Below are positions 10,746 to 24,102 of a DNA stretch of 64,000 nucleotides, piece after piece (position 1 is the first letter of the stretch; the number at the start of each line of letters is the position of its first letter). Made by a program: the position numbers and the translations under genes. The DNA comes from Allium sativum (taxonomy: Eukaryota > Streptophyta > Magnoliopsida > Asparagales > Amaryllidaceae): contig CM060922.1 of the NCBI GenBank assembly GCA_030737875.1, positions 305,589,456 through 305,653,455 on the forward strand, written 5' to 3'. The notes under the pieces are model-generated. The model saw nothing but the letters and a program-made list of their open reading frames with translations, did no database searches and was not told where the DNA came from.

Positions 10746-13301
10746 TGGCCCATTATAAAACATAAATGGATAATATAACGAATTGGATTATTTAATAAAT
10801 TTTAAATAGAAACATCATTTTAACCTGAATAAGTTTATTAACTTATATTATCCATTTTATAATGAATATTAAAAGAGTTAATTTCTAAATTAATAATTTG
10901 AAAATAATATTTTAATATGAGAAATGATATTTTGATCAGAATAAATGGTTGATTTATTTTAAAATAAATAAAAGGAATTAAAAATGGTTTTATTGTAACC
11001 ACGGATTTACAATGAAACTTGAATTTGGGTTTATCGTGAATTATGTTTTAAATAACATTTATTCTTTAACCCGGATTTATGAGGGGATTAATTTCCTAAT
11101 TTTTGATTAATTATTTAATAATGACTTTGGAAGGTTAAAACGAAATAAGGTTTTAATTAAAACTTTAATTAGATTGGAGAGGAATTAAGTAAATAAAATT
11201 ACTGAACTAAGGATCGAAAATGGAGTTCCACCAGTTTAACTCCATGCGTTAATTAAATCTTTAATTAGATTTAAATGGGTAATGGAAATTAAGTTTACCT
11301 GAACCAATTGGGATAAAAGATCGGGATGGGGATTAATTAATTTATAATTATTTCGATAAGGCGTAAATTCCGATTAGATTGGATAAACAATAATTTGGTT
11401 TAATATGGATAAATAAAGATTGAAGATTAAATTAAAAAGATTTATCTTTGATAAAATTAATGGGAACTTTTCCCTAAGAATTTGAATATTTTATTTAAAG
11501 AATATTCGGAATTGAAATGAGACGTTGGTTGAATTTTATTAACACATGTTTTTAAAATACGCGAGTTATTCAGAAAGACCGGGTTTAACCCATTCTGAAT
11601 AATCATCACGACGATCAAGAGTCGAAGACGAAGACGGTGATTGAAGACCGAAGGTTTTCACATCGTTGGGATGATGATGACTGGTATCTTGAATTGGGAT
11701 TGGCCTTCCAAGGCAAGATATTTGGTGATGATCGTCCAAACGCATTTGGAGATCGACGGACACGATGTTTCGCTCAGACCCAGAGCGGACTTGTAAATGG
11801 ATTGGGTGTCTGATATTGTATTCCTTTCTACTGTATTTGTTGAATGCTACTGATTATATATTTCTGTTTGGTGGTGAAGAATTTATTCTTTGATTATCAC
11901 CCTTCTCTAAGACGTATGAGCTTAGAGGTTATATATATATTGGTAGATGATCAATAATATGGTAGGGCCTGACAATGTGGCATGCTAAGATGCAAATGAT
12001 CAAGGCTTTGTTGAAAAGCAGGCCTTGTGGCTGATGATCAAAGCATAACCTGTTTAGTCATAGCTTTGTGTATAACGTGACTTCGCGAGCCTCACACCCC
12101 GGTATGAGTCAAAAACGGGATTAGGACTGCAGGGAGTGCACACGTTTCTTTCTAGCTAGAGTGGTGTCGGTGACCTATCAGCCCTGACATTTTACTTATG
12201 TGGATGATGGATTTTGAGGTGCCTCGGATTTTTATAGGCCGATAGTGGTCATATTATAGGTTCAAAGGAACTGGGAAGCGTGTGTTCAGGCATAATTAAT
12301 CCACTGCCGATAGGCGGGGACCGACCCTGAAGATCCAAGGGTTCACTGCGGGGGATCCTGAGGCATTTGCTAGAGTGTCTCGAATCGGAGATGAGCTTGC
12401 CCCTAGCCTCGACTCATGATGGAAACCCAATTCTCAATACGCCCTTGCGGTTTTGATTGTAGAACTAGTACGGCGACATAATATATGGTACCTATGCCGT
12501 CTAGGATTGATATTATATTTGAATGTTTTAAATATATATATACACACTAATAATAATATCGTTTTTACGTATCAAGCATCTTTTGACCATTATAAGGTAA
12601 AACCCTATCCTCTGGTGTGCGTTGCATTGTGTGATGGGACCTGGGTCTTATAATGGTTTCATTTTTAAAAAAAACATTGTGTGGTTTAACGATTTACTTT
12701 AATTATGCACTGGCAATCCAATGGAGTAAACCCGTTCCGCATTAGCGGCGTGGTCCTGTGATTAGCCTACTTATTAGATAAGTTAAGTATAGAATTCTCA
12801 CACCAGTCCCACGACAGACCTGTAGTTTGTTTCACTTTGCAAACTCGGGTGCCCTCTTTCCACAAAGGCAGTTGAGTAGCTTTTTGCAGATATAGTTAAG
12901 CAGGATCCTGGATTGAAGTCTGAAGCCGGGTCCAGTTACTGATGGCCTTCCGCTGAGATTAATTCCGCTGCAATGTATTTAATTTATTGTAAATGTATCT
13001 TCCGTTTTATTATTTATTGATGTACTCTGACATATTCTGTACTCTGATGTAACATTTATTATTGATGTTATAAAAGTCTGTGTTTTTGTTCTGATGTGTT
13101 GTATGCCCAAAGTTAACGTATGCGGGTTTTGAACGGTCTTGATCGATCTTGCGATCGGTTGGGGTCGGGCGGAATCCGGGTCGTTACAATTGTGTTCGGA
13201 ATGGGGGTATTTGGCTAAGGGGAAGTTAACTGGGTTGTATTTGGAATCAGTGAGAATTAACGGTCTTTTTGGAAATCAAAGAATTAAATATATTATTTAA
13301 T

Positions 13302-13333
13302 TATATATATATCCATCTAAGTAGAAACCCTAA
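13302..13333 (+). promoter_or_regulatory. TATA box and telo-box of B LTR
   Basis: A TATATATATA run is followed about 15-20 bases later by AAACCCTAA (13325-13333). The spacing fits a TATA-driven start at or near the telo-box. The call rests on motif and position only. Confidence 0.5.
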
Positions 13334-14039
13334 TCCGATTCAAATGTTCAGAGCCACCATCTCTATACTCAATGGCCAGAAACACCCGAATTAGAATCCT
13401 TAAAATTTCCCAATCTAATTCAGATTTAATCCTAACCCTAAAGCAAAAAAATTGTAGAAGCCTCTATGCTCTACAAATCTGTAAAGGAGTGATCGATTTT
13501 CATTAAGCAAATTATGAGATTTCTGCACTCAAACATGATGGGTTCGAACTGATTTTTGGGGCCCTGTAGAGGTGCAAGTCAGCCAGGGTTATGGGCGCAG
13601 GAGGAGGCGCACGCGGTGAGGGTGTTTGATCGGAGTACGATGCTTCGGGGGGATGGTGCGATGGTGATAATCAAAGTTGGAGGATGGGTTCTCGGTTACG
13701 TGAGGTTATAGAAGGAAGAAGGAAGGTTCAAAAAGTTTAATTAATTAATTAACTAATTATCTCAATAAATTATCCAACGCGTTACTTACCATAACTTCTT
13801 CAAACAACAATGAAATCAGACGATTTCAGAAGTGTTGGATTCGTAGCGATGAGATCTGCAGCATGGAACAGACCAGAGCTAAAACAGAGCGATCTAAAAT
13901 TTTGAAGAATTCAAAACCCCCAATGTGATATTTCTCAATTTAAAATAAAAATAAATAAATATATATGTAGAAATATATATATGTAGAAATATATATATAT
14001 TTAAATTGATTTTGGTTGTGATGAATTGTTGGATCAAGA

Positions 14040-15540
14040 TATATGTTGTTCGTTAAAAATTGTTATCCTTAGAGCATTAATGAATTATAAATTGACCATT
14101 GGTTATATATACTTTGTTAGATTAAGATCATAACATTTGCATGTTAGCGTTGCTATTATAAAATGACCATTGTTTATATATACTTTGTTAGATTAAGATC
14201 TTAACATTTACATGTTAGCGTTGCTATTATAGAATGACCATTTGTTATGCATACTTTGTTAGATTAAGATCATAACATTTACATGTTAGCGTTATTATTA
14301 TAAAATGACCATTTGTTCAATAAAACTGACATTTAGTTAAAACATGTTTTTGGTCAAATAAAACTGCCATTTAGTTAGAACATGTTTTCGCCAAATACAT
14401 ATCATTTTTGTTAGATAATGTTATGTTAGGATTATAAATATCATTTTGTTAGTCACATGTCATGTTAATTAAAAATGTCATTTTGTTAGAATCATATTAT
14501 GTTAAATAAAAATATCATTTTATTAGCAAATGTTATGTTAGAATAAAAATATCACTTTGTCAGTAAATGTTATGTTAGATAAAAATATCATTTTGTTAGT
14601 AAACGTTATGTTAAATAAAAATATCATTTTGTTAGCAACCATTATGTTAGGATAAAAATATCATTTTGTTAGCTAATATTATGTTAAAATAACAATGTCA
14701 TTTATTTAAAATGTCATGTTACAATAAAATGCCATATGTTTAGAATATGTTCATGTTACAAATAAATTTTTCATTTTTGTTAAAATATAAATTGATAAAT
14801 AAAATTGTCATTTTTTTTAAATTAGAATCGACAAATAAAATTGTCATTTTTGTTGAAATTAGAATCGGCAAATAAAATTGTCATTTTTGTTGAAATTAGA
14901 ATCGACAAATAAAATTGTCATTTTTGTTGAAATTAGAATCAACAAATAAAATTGTCATTTTTGTTGAAGTTAGAATTGTCAAATAAAATTGTCATTTTTG
15001 TTGAAGTTAGAATCGATAAATAAAATTGTCATTTTTGTTGAAGTTAGAGTTGAAAAATAAAATCATCATTTTTGTTGAAATAGAATGTATGTAAACAAAA
15101 TTAACTTTCTATTTTGTCACTAGATTTATAAACGCATACATGTAGACAAAATTATCTTTTCAATTTGACATTAGAAGAATAGAAAATGTATGCGAAAAGA
15201 AAAATTCTTTTTATTTAACATTGGGAAACATGTAAATAAGTCATGCAAATAAAACTCCTTTTTATTTGATATTAGAGAACTATATTTTGTAAATAAAATA
15301 TGTCATTTATTTAGAATCATATTTTGTAAATAAAATATGTCATTTAGTTAGAATCATGTTATATGAAATAAAATGCCATTTATTTAGAGTCATGTTATAT
15401 TATGTTAAAAAAAATGAATAATGTCATGTTATGTTAAAGATGTCATTTATTTAGAATATATTCATGTTACATAAAAAGGTCATTTACTTAGGAAAATGTC
15501 ATTTTGTTAGGAAATGTAATGTTGAAATAAAAATATGATG
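14040..15540 (+). repeat. AT-rich tandem array of hairpin units in B LTR
   Basis: Degenerate repeats fall into several sub-blocks. One has 60-70 bp units with GACCATTTGTTATATATAC. Another has ~36-bp units AAAAATATCATTTTGTTAG. A third has ~38-bp units AAATAAAATTGTCATTTTTG. Stems such as GACAA (14830-14834) with TTGTC (14841-14845), and GATA with TATC, occur in neighbouring units. Confidence 0.75.
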
Positions 15541-18088
15541 TGTGCAAGATTAAAACATTATCTTCATAATGTTAATATTTATATGGTAGTTGAAATTAAA
15601 TTATAAATATTCATTTATAATTTTAAATAGTAAAAATTTGTTAAATTAGAAATAATTCAAACCGAATTAGAATTGGTTAACCAATGATTTATTTCGATAA
15701 ACTGTTGTTGTTTGAAAACCACACACAGGTATTAGGATGATATTTGTTACACACTTGTCCCAATATTTAGTTGTATGTCAATCGATGGTTGACAGTCTGT
15801 GATGAGCGTTATTTATTTATTTTAATGCTCACACAGTTGTAAATTTCACTTTGGATGTGAATGGATTGTTTAATGATTATTTATCATTATTGTTATATAC
15901 ATGCGATGCATGAAATCCATATAACAGAAATTATATGGTAATTGATTGAGTCGCATTTCGATTCAGAATATCTTTTATATAAAGAATATTTTAAAATAAA
16001 GAATCTTTTAAAATAAAGAATCTTTTAAAATAACGAATATTTTAAAATAATATTCAGTGAAGAATAAAATTATGATTTTTATGTCCATCTTTGGACGGAC
16101 ACAAAAATATAAAAATATGAAGCCGAATTAAGTAGAAAACGCTATTCTTACCCGAACGGGTTTATCAATCTATTTTATTCATTTTATAATGAATATCGAA
16201 AAGAAGTAATTTCAGAATATAATATTTTGAAATATTAATATTATAATATGATAAAGATATAGAATATTCAATTTTGATTTAAATTGAAAATGAAGTTGGA
16301 ATCGTTTTTAAATGAATTTATAAATATTTTATAAATATATTTTAATTGGAAATCGACGATATATAATTACTTAATGGTCTGAATAGAATGCGCCGTGCAG
16401 CGACCGTTCACGAATTTCGACCATTAACTTCAAATTGATGTAACAGGAGATCCGACCGTCGGATTCTCCTAAAACCGAAATCGTTGGGTTCATATCGAAA
16501 AGAGCTTTCCAATGAATATAAGAGTTTTAAAATCTAATGGTTAGATTTGGAATTATGTCCAAATCAAATTTGAAAAAGGTCACTATGGATGTAGTTCGGT
16601 GGCGGTTGTTGGAAACCGACTGTACGGGCCTAAATAAAATTATTAAAAATATGGTAAAATTATGTAAAATCATAATTAATGATTTAAAAAGATTTTGGAT
16701 GAAAAATTCCATATTTGAAAAGATAAAAATATATTTTTATCGAATTGAACTTGTTATTAACTAGGATAAATCTTTAAATTAAAGATTATATTAAGCTTTC
16801 CAATTAATTAATGTTAACTTGGAATTAAATAAAATAATTTGGATTTTTGGGTTTTTCGTGAATGGTGTCTTCAATAACATTGTTCTTAAACCTCGTATGA
16901 AAAAAATAAAACTTTTAATTAAGATTATTATAGTTTGCAATTATATTTAGTAATTGGAATAAAATGAAATGTGAATTGGGTTTATTGTGAACTATGTTTT
17001 TAACGACATTCGTTCTTTAACCCAATTAACAGTGAAAATATAATCTGGAATTTATAAATCTTTTTATTATGATTTAATGACAATTTTGTTTCAAAATATA
17101 GTTTTCCAATTTAATAGAAGGAATTGGAATTGAATGGAATTCGATTTAATAATAATCGAGATGAGATTTTGTAAAAGAAGGCCAATATTATATGCGGAAT
17201 TAAAAAGGCTTTCCCGCTATCCCATTTATATTATTAGTCTGATACAAAAAGTTATATCGATTATTTATTGATTGGATTTCTGTGAAAATTCCTTGTTTAA
17301 TGGAAGATGATTTTGGGTTTATCGTGAACTGTGTTTTAAATGACATTGGTTCTTTAACCCAGATAAAGACAAGATTAATTTCTTAAAGTTGGATAATCAT
17401 TAAGTAATGATTTTTGATATTAAAACCAAATTGGATTTTTAATGAATCTTTAAACTGAAGAATAAAGAATAAATTTAAAAGAATTTATCTTTGATAAATT
17501 AATGGGAACCTTTCCCTAATAATGTGAATATTTATTTAAAAGAATATTCTGAATTGGAATGTGGCGTATGATGTGTTTCTATAGCACTTAATTATTGATT
17601 TTAAAATTTGCGAGTTATTCAGAAAGACCGGGTTCAACCCATTCTGAATAAATACTACGATAATTAAAAGTCGAAGATGAAGATGGTGGTTGAAAACCAG
17701 AGATCTTCACATCATTTGGATGTGTACTGATGTCTTGATTGGGAGGCATCCCAAGACAAGGTAATAAGTGGTGATCGTCCGGACGTACTTGGAGATCGAT
17801 GGATATGTGAGAACCTCTCTCCTGTATTGGACATATGGGATGAGGAATAAGGTGTCTTCGGTTTCGTTCAGATCCAGAACGGACTTGTAAATGGATGGTA
17901 TATCTAACGTTGTATTCCTTTATGCTATATTCGTTGATCTCTGCTAAATATATATCTATTTGGTGGTGGAGAATTTATTCTCTTGCTTGACACCCTTCTC
18001 TGAGACGTACGAGCTTAGAGGTTATATATTGGCAGAAATCAATGGTATGGTATGGATTGACAATATGGCATGCTAAGATGCAAATGAT

Positions 18089-18117
18089 CGAGGCTTTTGT
18101 TGAAAAGTAGAGCCTTG
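18089..18117 (+). other. GTTG-capped hairpin in B LTR
   Basis: CGAGGCT pairs with AGCCTTG (one G-U pair), with an inner CTTTT-GTTG-AAAAG stem-loop. It corresponds to 5252-5278 in A. Confidence 0.55.
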
Positions 18118-19926
18118 TGGTTGATGATCAAAGCACATCTTTATTTAGCATATCTTTGTGTAGCGATACTTCGTGAGCCTCACACCCCGGTATGAACTAG
18201 AAATGGGAGAAGGATCCAGGGAAACATGCGTTTCTTTCTAGCTAGGAGTGGCGTCTAGGTTTTACAAGCCCGGATATTTTTACTTATGTGGATGATTGAA
18301 TGCGAGGTGCCTCGGTTATTTGAGTCCCTAGTGGCTCTTTATGCCTTATAGGGAGGGGAGACATATTGATCAAGAATTTATATATAATACACCAACGTAA
18401 GTTCGGGACCGGCCCTGTGGCTCCAAGGGACAATGCGTTCTGTTCTTGAGGCACGAGCTAGAGTGTCTCGAAATTCGGTAAGGACGATCCCTTGCCTTGG
18501 TTCATGATGGAAATCCAACTTCCAATACGACACCATACGATTTTTATTGTATAACTAGTATGGTGACATAGTATATGGTAGCTATGCCGTCTATGATTGA
18601 TACATTATGATTGAAATATTTTTGAAACATATATACACTAATAATAATATCAAATCTGTTTTATCGTATCAAGCATTTTTGACTAGTATAAGGTAAACTT
18701 TATCCTCCGGTTTGCGTTGCATTGTATGATGGAACTTGAGTCTTATAATTGTAACGACATGCATTTTGCCCGACCTTAATCGATCGCTAGATCGATCAAA
18801 ATCGTTCAAAACCCGCATAGCTAACTTTGGGAATACAATACATTAGAACAACAACAGCAGACTTTTATAAACATTATAATAATGTTACATCAGAGTACAG
18901 AATATCAGAGTACATCGGAGAAATACAATGGAAAATAATATTTACAATGAATTTAATACATTGCAGCGGAAGACTTAAACTGATACAGCGGAAGGCTATC
19001 AATGTTCTGGACATAGCTTTAAGCTTCGATCCAGGATCCTGCTACAGAGATTAATATCTGCAAAAAGCTACTCAACTGCCCATATGGAAAATATGGGCAC
19101 CCGAGTTTGCCAGTGAAACAAACTACAGGTCAGTCATGGGACTGGTATGAGAAATCTTAACTTAACTTAGCTAATAATAAGGCTAATCACAGGACCAGCC
19201 GCTAACGCGGAATGGGTTTACTCCATTGGATTGCCAGTGCATAAAGTAAATCGTTAAACAACGCAATGCTTTTTAGAAAAATGAAACCATTATAAGACTC
19301 AAGTCCTATCACACAATGCAACGCAAAATGGAGGATAGAGTTTTACCTTATAATGGTAAAAAATGCTTGATACGATAAAAACGGATTTGATATTATTACT
19401 AATGTATATATGTTTCAAAAACAATTTAAATCATAATATATCAATCATAGACGGCATAGTACCCCATCCTACTATGTCGCCATACTAGTTCTACAATCAA
19501 AACCGCATGGTGTCGTATTGGAAATTGGGTTTCCATCATGAATCGAGGCTAGGGATCGTCCTCTCCGATTCGATACACTCTAGCAAATGCCTCAGGATTC
19601 GGACTTTGGCGAACCCTTGGATCTTCAGGGCCGGTCCACACTTAAACGCTTAGTGGATTAGTTATGCCTGAACACACACTTCCCGGTTCTTTTGAACCTC
19701 TATATGGCCACTAAAAACCTATAAAACCGAGGTACCTCATAATCCATCATCCACATAAGTAAAATGTCTGGGCTGGTAGGTCGCTGACATCACTCTAGCT
19801 AGAAAGAAACATGTGCAATCCTTGTAGTCCTAATCCCGTTTCTGACTCATACCGAGGTGTGAGGCTTGCGAAGTCACGTTATACACAAAGCTATGCCTAA
19901 ACAGGCTATGCTTTGATCATCAACCA

Positions 19927-19955
19927 CAAGGCTATGCTTTTCAACAAAAGCCTTG
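19927..19955 (-). other. GTTG-capped hairpin in C 3' LTR
   Basis: CAAGGCT pairs with AGCCTTG. On the minus strand the inner part reads CTTTTGTTGAAAAG. The copy in the other LTR is at 50159-50186. Confidence 0.55.
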
Positions 19956-20774
19956 ATCCATGCATCTTAGCATGCCACATTGTCAATCCATACCATAACA
20001 TTGATTCCTACTAATATACAACCTCTAAGCTCGTACGTCTCAGAGAAGGGTGTTAAACACCAAACAGATATATATTTAGCAGAGATCAATGAATATCGTA
20101 TAAAGGAATACAACGTCAGACATACAATCCATTTTCAAGTCCGTCCTGGGCCTGAACGAAACCGGAGGCACCTTATTCCTTGCATATTCGAACAACCAAC
20201 AAATACGTCTGGACAACTACCACTGCAGCCCCTTCTAGGTAGCTACTTCAATCATGGGCGTCAGTAGTCCTCAACTATTCGATGTGAAGATCGTCGGTCT
20301 TCAATCACCGTCTTCAACTCTTCGACTTAAATCGTCGTATAATCATTTGAAATGAGATTGAACTCGGACCTTTTAAATGATTCTCGCATATATATATATA
20401 TTTTAAAATCATTTCATATCGTTATTAGTATTTGATAACGATTTATCGCTATTTCTATTTATTTAAAATAGCTCAATTATAAATAAACGACGCTTCGGGT
20501 CAATGGGCGGCCCTGACGCTGTTTTTATCCAAATTTGATTTGCACTTATCTCAAAATCTAACCGTTGGATTTTGATGAAATTTATATTGTTGGGTAGATC
20601 TTCCCAAAGCGGTCCTAACGGTTCCAATTTTGGGAAAATCCGAAGGTCGGATCTTTCGGTATAATCGTTTAAAGTCACGATTGCCAAAACGCGAACTACC
20701 GCGTGCATTTCGTTTGAATTTAATTTATATTTATATATAATTATAAATATAAATCGTTTGGCGATTTCAACTAT

Positions 20775-23060
20775 TATAATCTATTCTTTTTATCTCATCT
20801 AAAATGACGATAAGAATATCACTTTATTTCTACTCTTTTTATCGTATCTAAAATGACGATAAAAATAGTTCTTTTATTTTATTGTCTCTAATTTGACAAT
20901 AAAAATATAACATTTTAATCTACACTTTTTATTACTTCTAAAATGGAAATCAAAACGTCCATTTTAATCAAATCCTTTTTATTTACATCTAAAATGTAAA
21001 TAAAGATGTCACTTTTAATCTAATCTTTTTATCTACATCTAATCTATAAATAAAAATGTGTCTTTTATTTCCCGTATCTTTTATTTACATGGATAATATA
21101 AATAAAAATATTTTTTTTCATCCATGTCTTTTACATACATAGGCTATGTAAATAAAAATATTTCTTTCATTTCTATGTTTTAGCTTTCAACTAAAATGTG
21201 AACAAAAGTATGACTTCAAATGTATTCTTTTTATTTCTATGTTTTTATTTACATCTAAATCATAAATAAAAATGCACTTTTTAATCCTTGTTTTTATTTA
21301 CATCTAAAATGTAAATAAAAATGTGACTTTTAATTCATGCTTTTATTTACAACTAAAATGTTAATAAAAATGCCCTTTTCCAATTCATGTTTTTATTCAC
21401 ATCTAAAAGTTAAATAAAAATGTACTTTTTATTTTCATGTTTCTTTTATTTATATTTAAAATATAAATAAAAATATCCTTTTACAATTCATACTTTTATT
21501 TATATCTAAAAATGTCAACTTTTTTATAATCATGTATTATTTGCAACTAAATTGCAAATAAAATTGTACTTTATAACTTCATGTTTTTATTTGCAACTAA
21601 CTTGCAAATAAAAAGTGTACTTTATATCTATGGTTTTTATTTGCATATAAAAAGGCAAATAAAAATGTACTTTTTAATTTTATGTCTTTTATTTTGGTAA
21701 ACTGTACATTTTATTTTCAACTAATATAACACCTTTATTTCCCTACTCCTTTCTTATGTATACTAGTGACAAATAGAAGTATATTTTTAGGTTACATCAT
21801 TTCTAATCTTTCATATTAGCATAAAAAGAATATTTTTATGTTAAATCAATTGTATCATCTCAACAAAAACAAATAAAAATATAGCTTTGTTTTTGTCGAC
21901 AATTCTATTTAAACAAAACATATAAAAGTACTATATTTGTTTTGTCGACAACTCTAATTCAACAAAACAAATAATGGTGATATTTTGTATAACTTAACAT
22001 TTGATAACTAAATGGTATTTTAACCAGTCCTAACATTTATAACTAAAATGTTATTTTATCAATCTTAGCATTTTATACCTAAAATGGTGTTTTCATAAAT
22101 CTTAATATTTTATTTTAAATCTAGTATCACATAAAATAATATTTTATATGTAAACATTTCTTGTGAATTCTAATATCATATAAAATAACATTTTATATGT
22201 AAACATTTCTTGTGAATTCTAAAATAAAATTTTATATGTAAACATTTCTGTAGATTCAAATATCATATAAAATAATGTTTTATATGTGAAACATTTTCTG
22301 TAGATTCAAATATCATATAAAATAATGTTTTATATGTTAAATATTTTCTGTGAATTCAAATATCATATAAAATATAAAATAACACTTTATATGTAAATAG
22401 TTCTTGTGAATTCTAATATCATATAAAATAACATTTTATATGTAAACATTTCTTATAAAAAATGTTTATTTTTACTTCAACAAATATGACACATTTATTT
22501 CCTTACATTTTCCTATGTATTCTAATAACATATATAAGAGAATATTCTATACGTTCACACTTTTCTAATTATTCTAATAACATATAAAAGAGAATTTTAT
22601 ATGTTTACATTTTTCTATGAACTCTGATGACATATAAAAGTAAATTTATTTGTAAACAATTTTCTATTTTATTCAATGACAAATAAATGGTTATTTATTT
22701 GTAATCAAGTTTCTATGTTTATAATGATACATAAATGCATATTTTATTTATAAACAATTTCCTATGTATGTTAACGACATATAAATGAAATTTATAAACA
22801 ATTTTCCAATTTATGTTAGTGACACATAAATGCACATTTATAAACAATTTCCTATGCATGTTATTTTTATTTTGATATAACATTATCTAATAAAATGTTA
22901 ATTTATTTTGACATAACATTTTAATTAAAATGGCATTTTTATACTAAGATACATTTCTAACTATAATGGTATTTACATTAATATGACATTTCATACGATA
23001 ATGACATTTTTTATATTAATACAACATGATCAAGCAAGGTGACATTTTTGTTTTCGTCAA
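20775..23060 (-). repeat. Covarying hairpin array in C 3' LTR
   Basis: More than 2 kb of degenerate ~45-50 bp units is present. Many are hairpins of 10-13 bp with a 5-10 nt loop whose two arms change in step. TTTTTATCGT pairs with ACGATAAAAA (20836-20865). TTTTATTGTC pairs with GACAATAAAA (20877-20904). TTTATTTACAT pairs with ATGTAAATAAA (20978-21004). Further right (22000-23060) the units become TATAAAATAACATTTTATAT-like. D is inserted just beyond its right end. Confidence 0.8.
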
Positions 23061-23062
23061 AT

Positions 23063-23067
23063 TATCT
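23063..23067. other. TSD of D, left copy (TATCT)
   Basis: TATCT before the 5' LTR is repeated at 34692-34696 after the 3' LTR. The uninterrupted site is seen in the other C LTR (57638-57642 region). Confidence 0.95.
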
Positions 23068-23301
23068 TGTAACAACCCGTATTTTCAATAACCTGTAATA
23101 ACATAAATCGAGGCAGAATTTAATTCTAAAATGGGAATCAAGGGAAACGGGCTATGCCATTGTGTTCGTCTCGGAAAAATACGCGAAATAGAGTCCGAGT
23201 TTTCGAAAATCGGAGTCCGTATGACCAAGATATGGCCTCGCGAAGTTTCACGAAAATTCCCAAATTAAAGTATACTTAATTAAGTGAAATGGGTTGTGTA
23301 G

Positions 23302-23344
23302 ATATATATATATATATATATATATTGATATATATATATATATA
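23302..23344. repeat. TA microsatellite in D 5' LTR
   Basis: Interrupted (TA)n. The copy in the 3' LTR (31679-31742) is 22 bp longer, which fully accounts for the LTR length difference. Confidence 0.95.
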
Positions 23345-23657
23345 ATTGAAAATTTAATAAATAAATATGCAAAAATGCTCAAAACAGCGAATTGGGAGAG
23401 GGGAATAACCGAACCGGCCGATTTTTGAAGTCGACCCGAGCCCGCTGGGTCGACTAGGGGTTAATCCAGGGTGTTTGGCTGTCAACCCGTGGGCCGATTC
23501 GCTCAAGTGCAGATTTTGCATTTGAATGGTTCTCATGGTCCATCTTTAATCTAAAGGCCCTAGATGGTTCCTACACTTGACTTCTTCCCCAAGACATGCT
23601 TTGATGGCTTGGATTGAATCTAGGGTTAATCCTATGGCCTAAAACACTTGCCTAATC

Positions 23658-23665
23658 TATAAATA
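23658..23665 (+). promoter_or_regulatory. TATA box of D 5' LTR
   Basis: TATAAATA is followed by CCCTAACC and CCCTAATT within 30 bases. It is the best core promoter candidate in the LTR; the copy in the 3' LTR is at 32057-32064. Confidence 0.65.
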
Positions 23666-24102
23666 AGACCCTAACCTACCCTAATTCATTCATAATTAAA
23701 CCTAGTGACTAAACTATGGCAAAATGCTAGCTCTCATGGCCTCCACTAATTTTATGAAGAGGGTTGCATACTAATCACTCTCTAATCAACTTCTAATCCC
23801 TTCTTAGCATCTTAATCTTCTTCATTTGGTGTTCAAAGTTGCTAGTTGTGAGTTTCTATCACTTTGATGATCTTTTGGTAAACTAATTAGATGAGATGTG
23901 ATGAGATTTATGGTTTTGTATGTGGGTTAATGAGCTTTGAATCATATGATATGATGTTAGCATTAATCTTATGTTTATGCATGTTGAGTATGTAAGCTTA
24001 TGCAAGTTTAATATGATGTATGTTATGTTTGCATGATGCTAAATATGCAAGTTGTGGGCTATGTAATCATATGCATGTTATGCAAGTTCATGGTAATATG
24101 CT

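Larger units (their letters stand above)
6877..13188 (+). mobile_element. Element A, 3' LTR (6312 bp)
   Basis: This complete LTR ends in GTTACA. Its first bases read TTTAACAACCC where related LTRs have TGTAACAACCC, so the terminal TG is mutated to TT. Sub-features match the 5' LTR: telo-box 7942-7950, small ORF 8171-8365, hairpin array about 8710-9635, structured pair 10531-10745, and GTTG hairpin 12001-12027. The base after the end starts ATTGT (13189-13193), the expected right TSD; the left TSD is outside the window. Confidence 0.9.
13189..18749 (+). mobile_element. Element B LTR, middle part (plus strand)
   Basis: This is part of a related but distinct ~6-kb LTR, broken on the left by A and on the right by C. 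It begins inside the segment ATTGTGTTCGGAATGGGG that other family LTRs also carry (36308 in E). It resumes exactly at 59422 after C, with the 5-bp duplication ATAAT at 18745-18749 and 59417-59421. Contents in order: TATA box and telo-box (13302-13333), a GC-richer leader start, a tandem array (about 14040-15540), AT-rich DNA, and the GTTG-capped hairpin (18089-18117). No coding region is seen. Confidence 0.85.
18750..23067 (-). mobile_element. C 3' LTR, segment 1
   Basis: This is the downstream portion of the C 3' LTR. It starts TGTAACGACATGC, the complement of the LTR end. It contains the GTTG-capped hairpin (19927-19955), the conserved GAGCCTCACACC region, and the long hairpin array from about 20775. 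It aligns with 48980-52805 of the other LTR. D is inserted at its right edge. Confidence 0.85.

Noticed and set aside
840..13188. Apparent 6.7-kb tandem segmental duplication (840-6444 repeated at 7570-13188)
   Set aside because: The repeats are the two LTRs of element A: the DNA between them starts with a tRNA primer site and ends with a polypurine tract.
20775..23060. Regularly spaced palindromic repeats resembling a CRISPR array
   Set aside because: Units are degenerate AT-rich satellite-like repeats without constant repeats and unique spacers, in plant retrotransposon LTRs, with a second copy in the other LTR.
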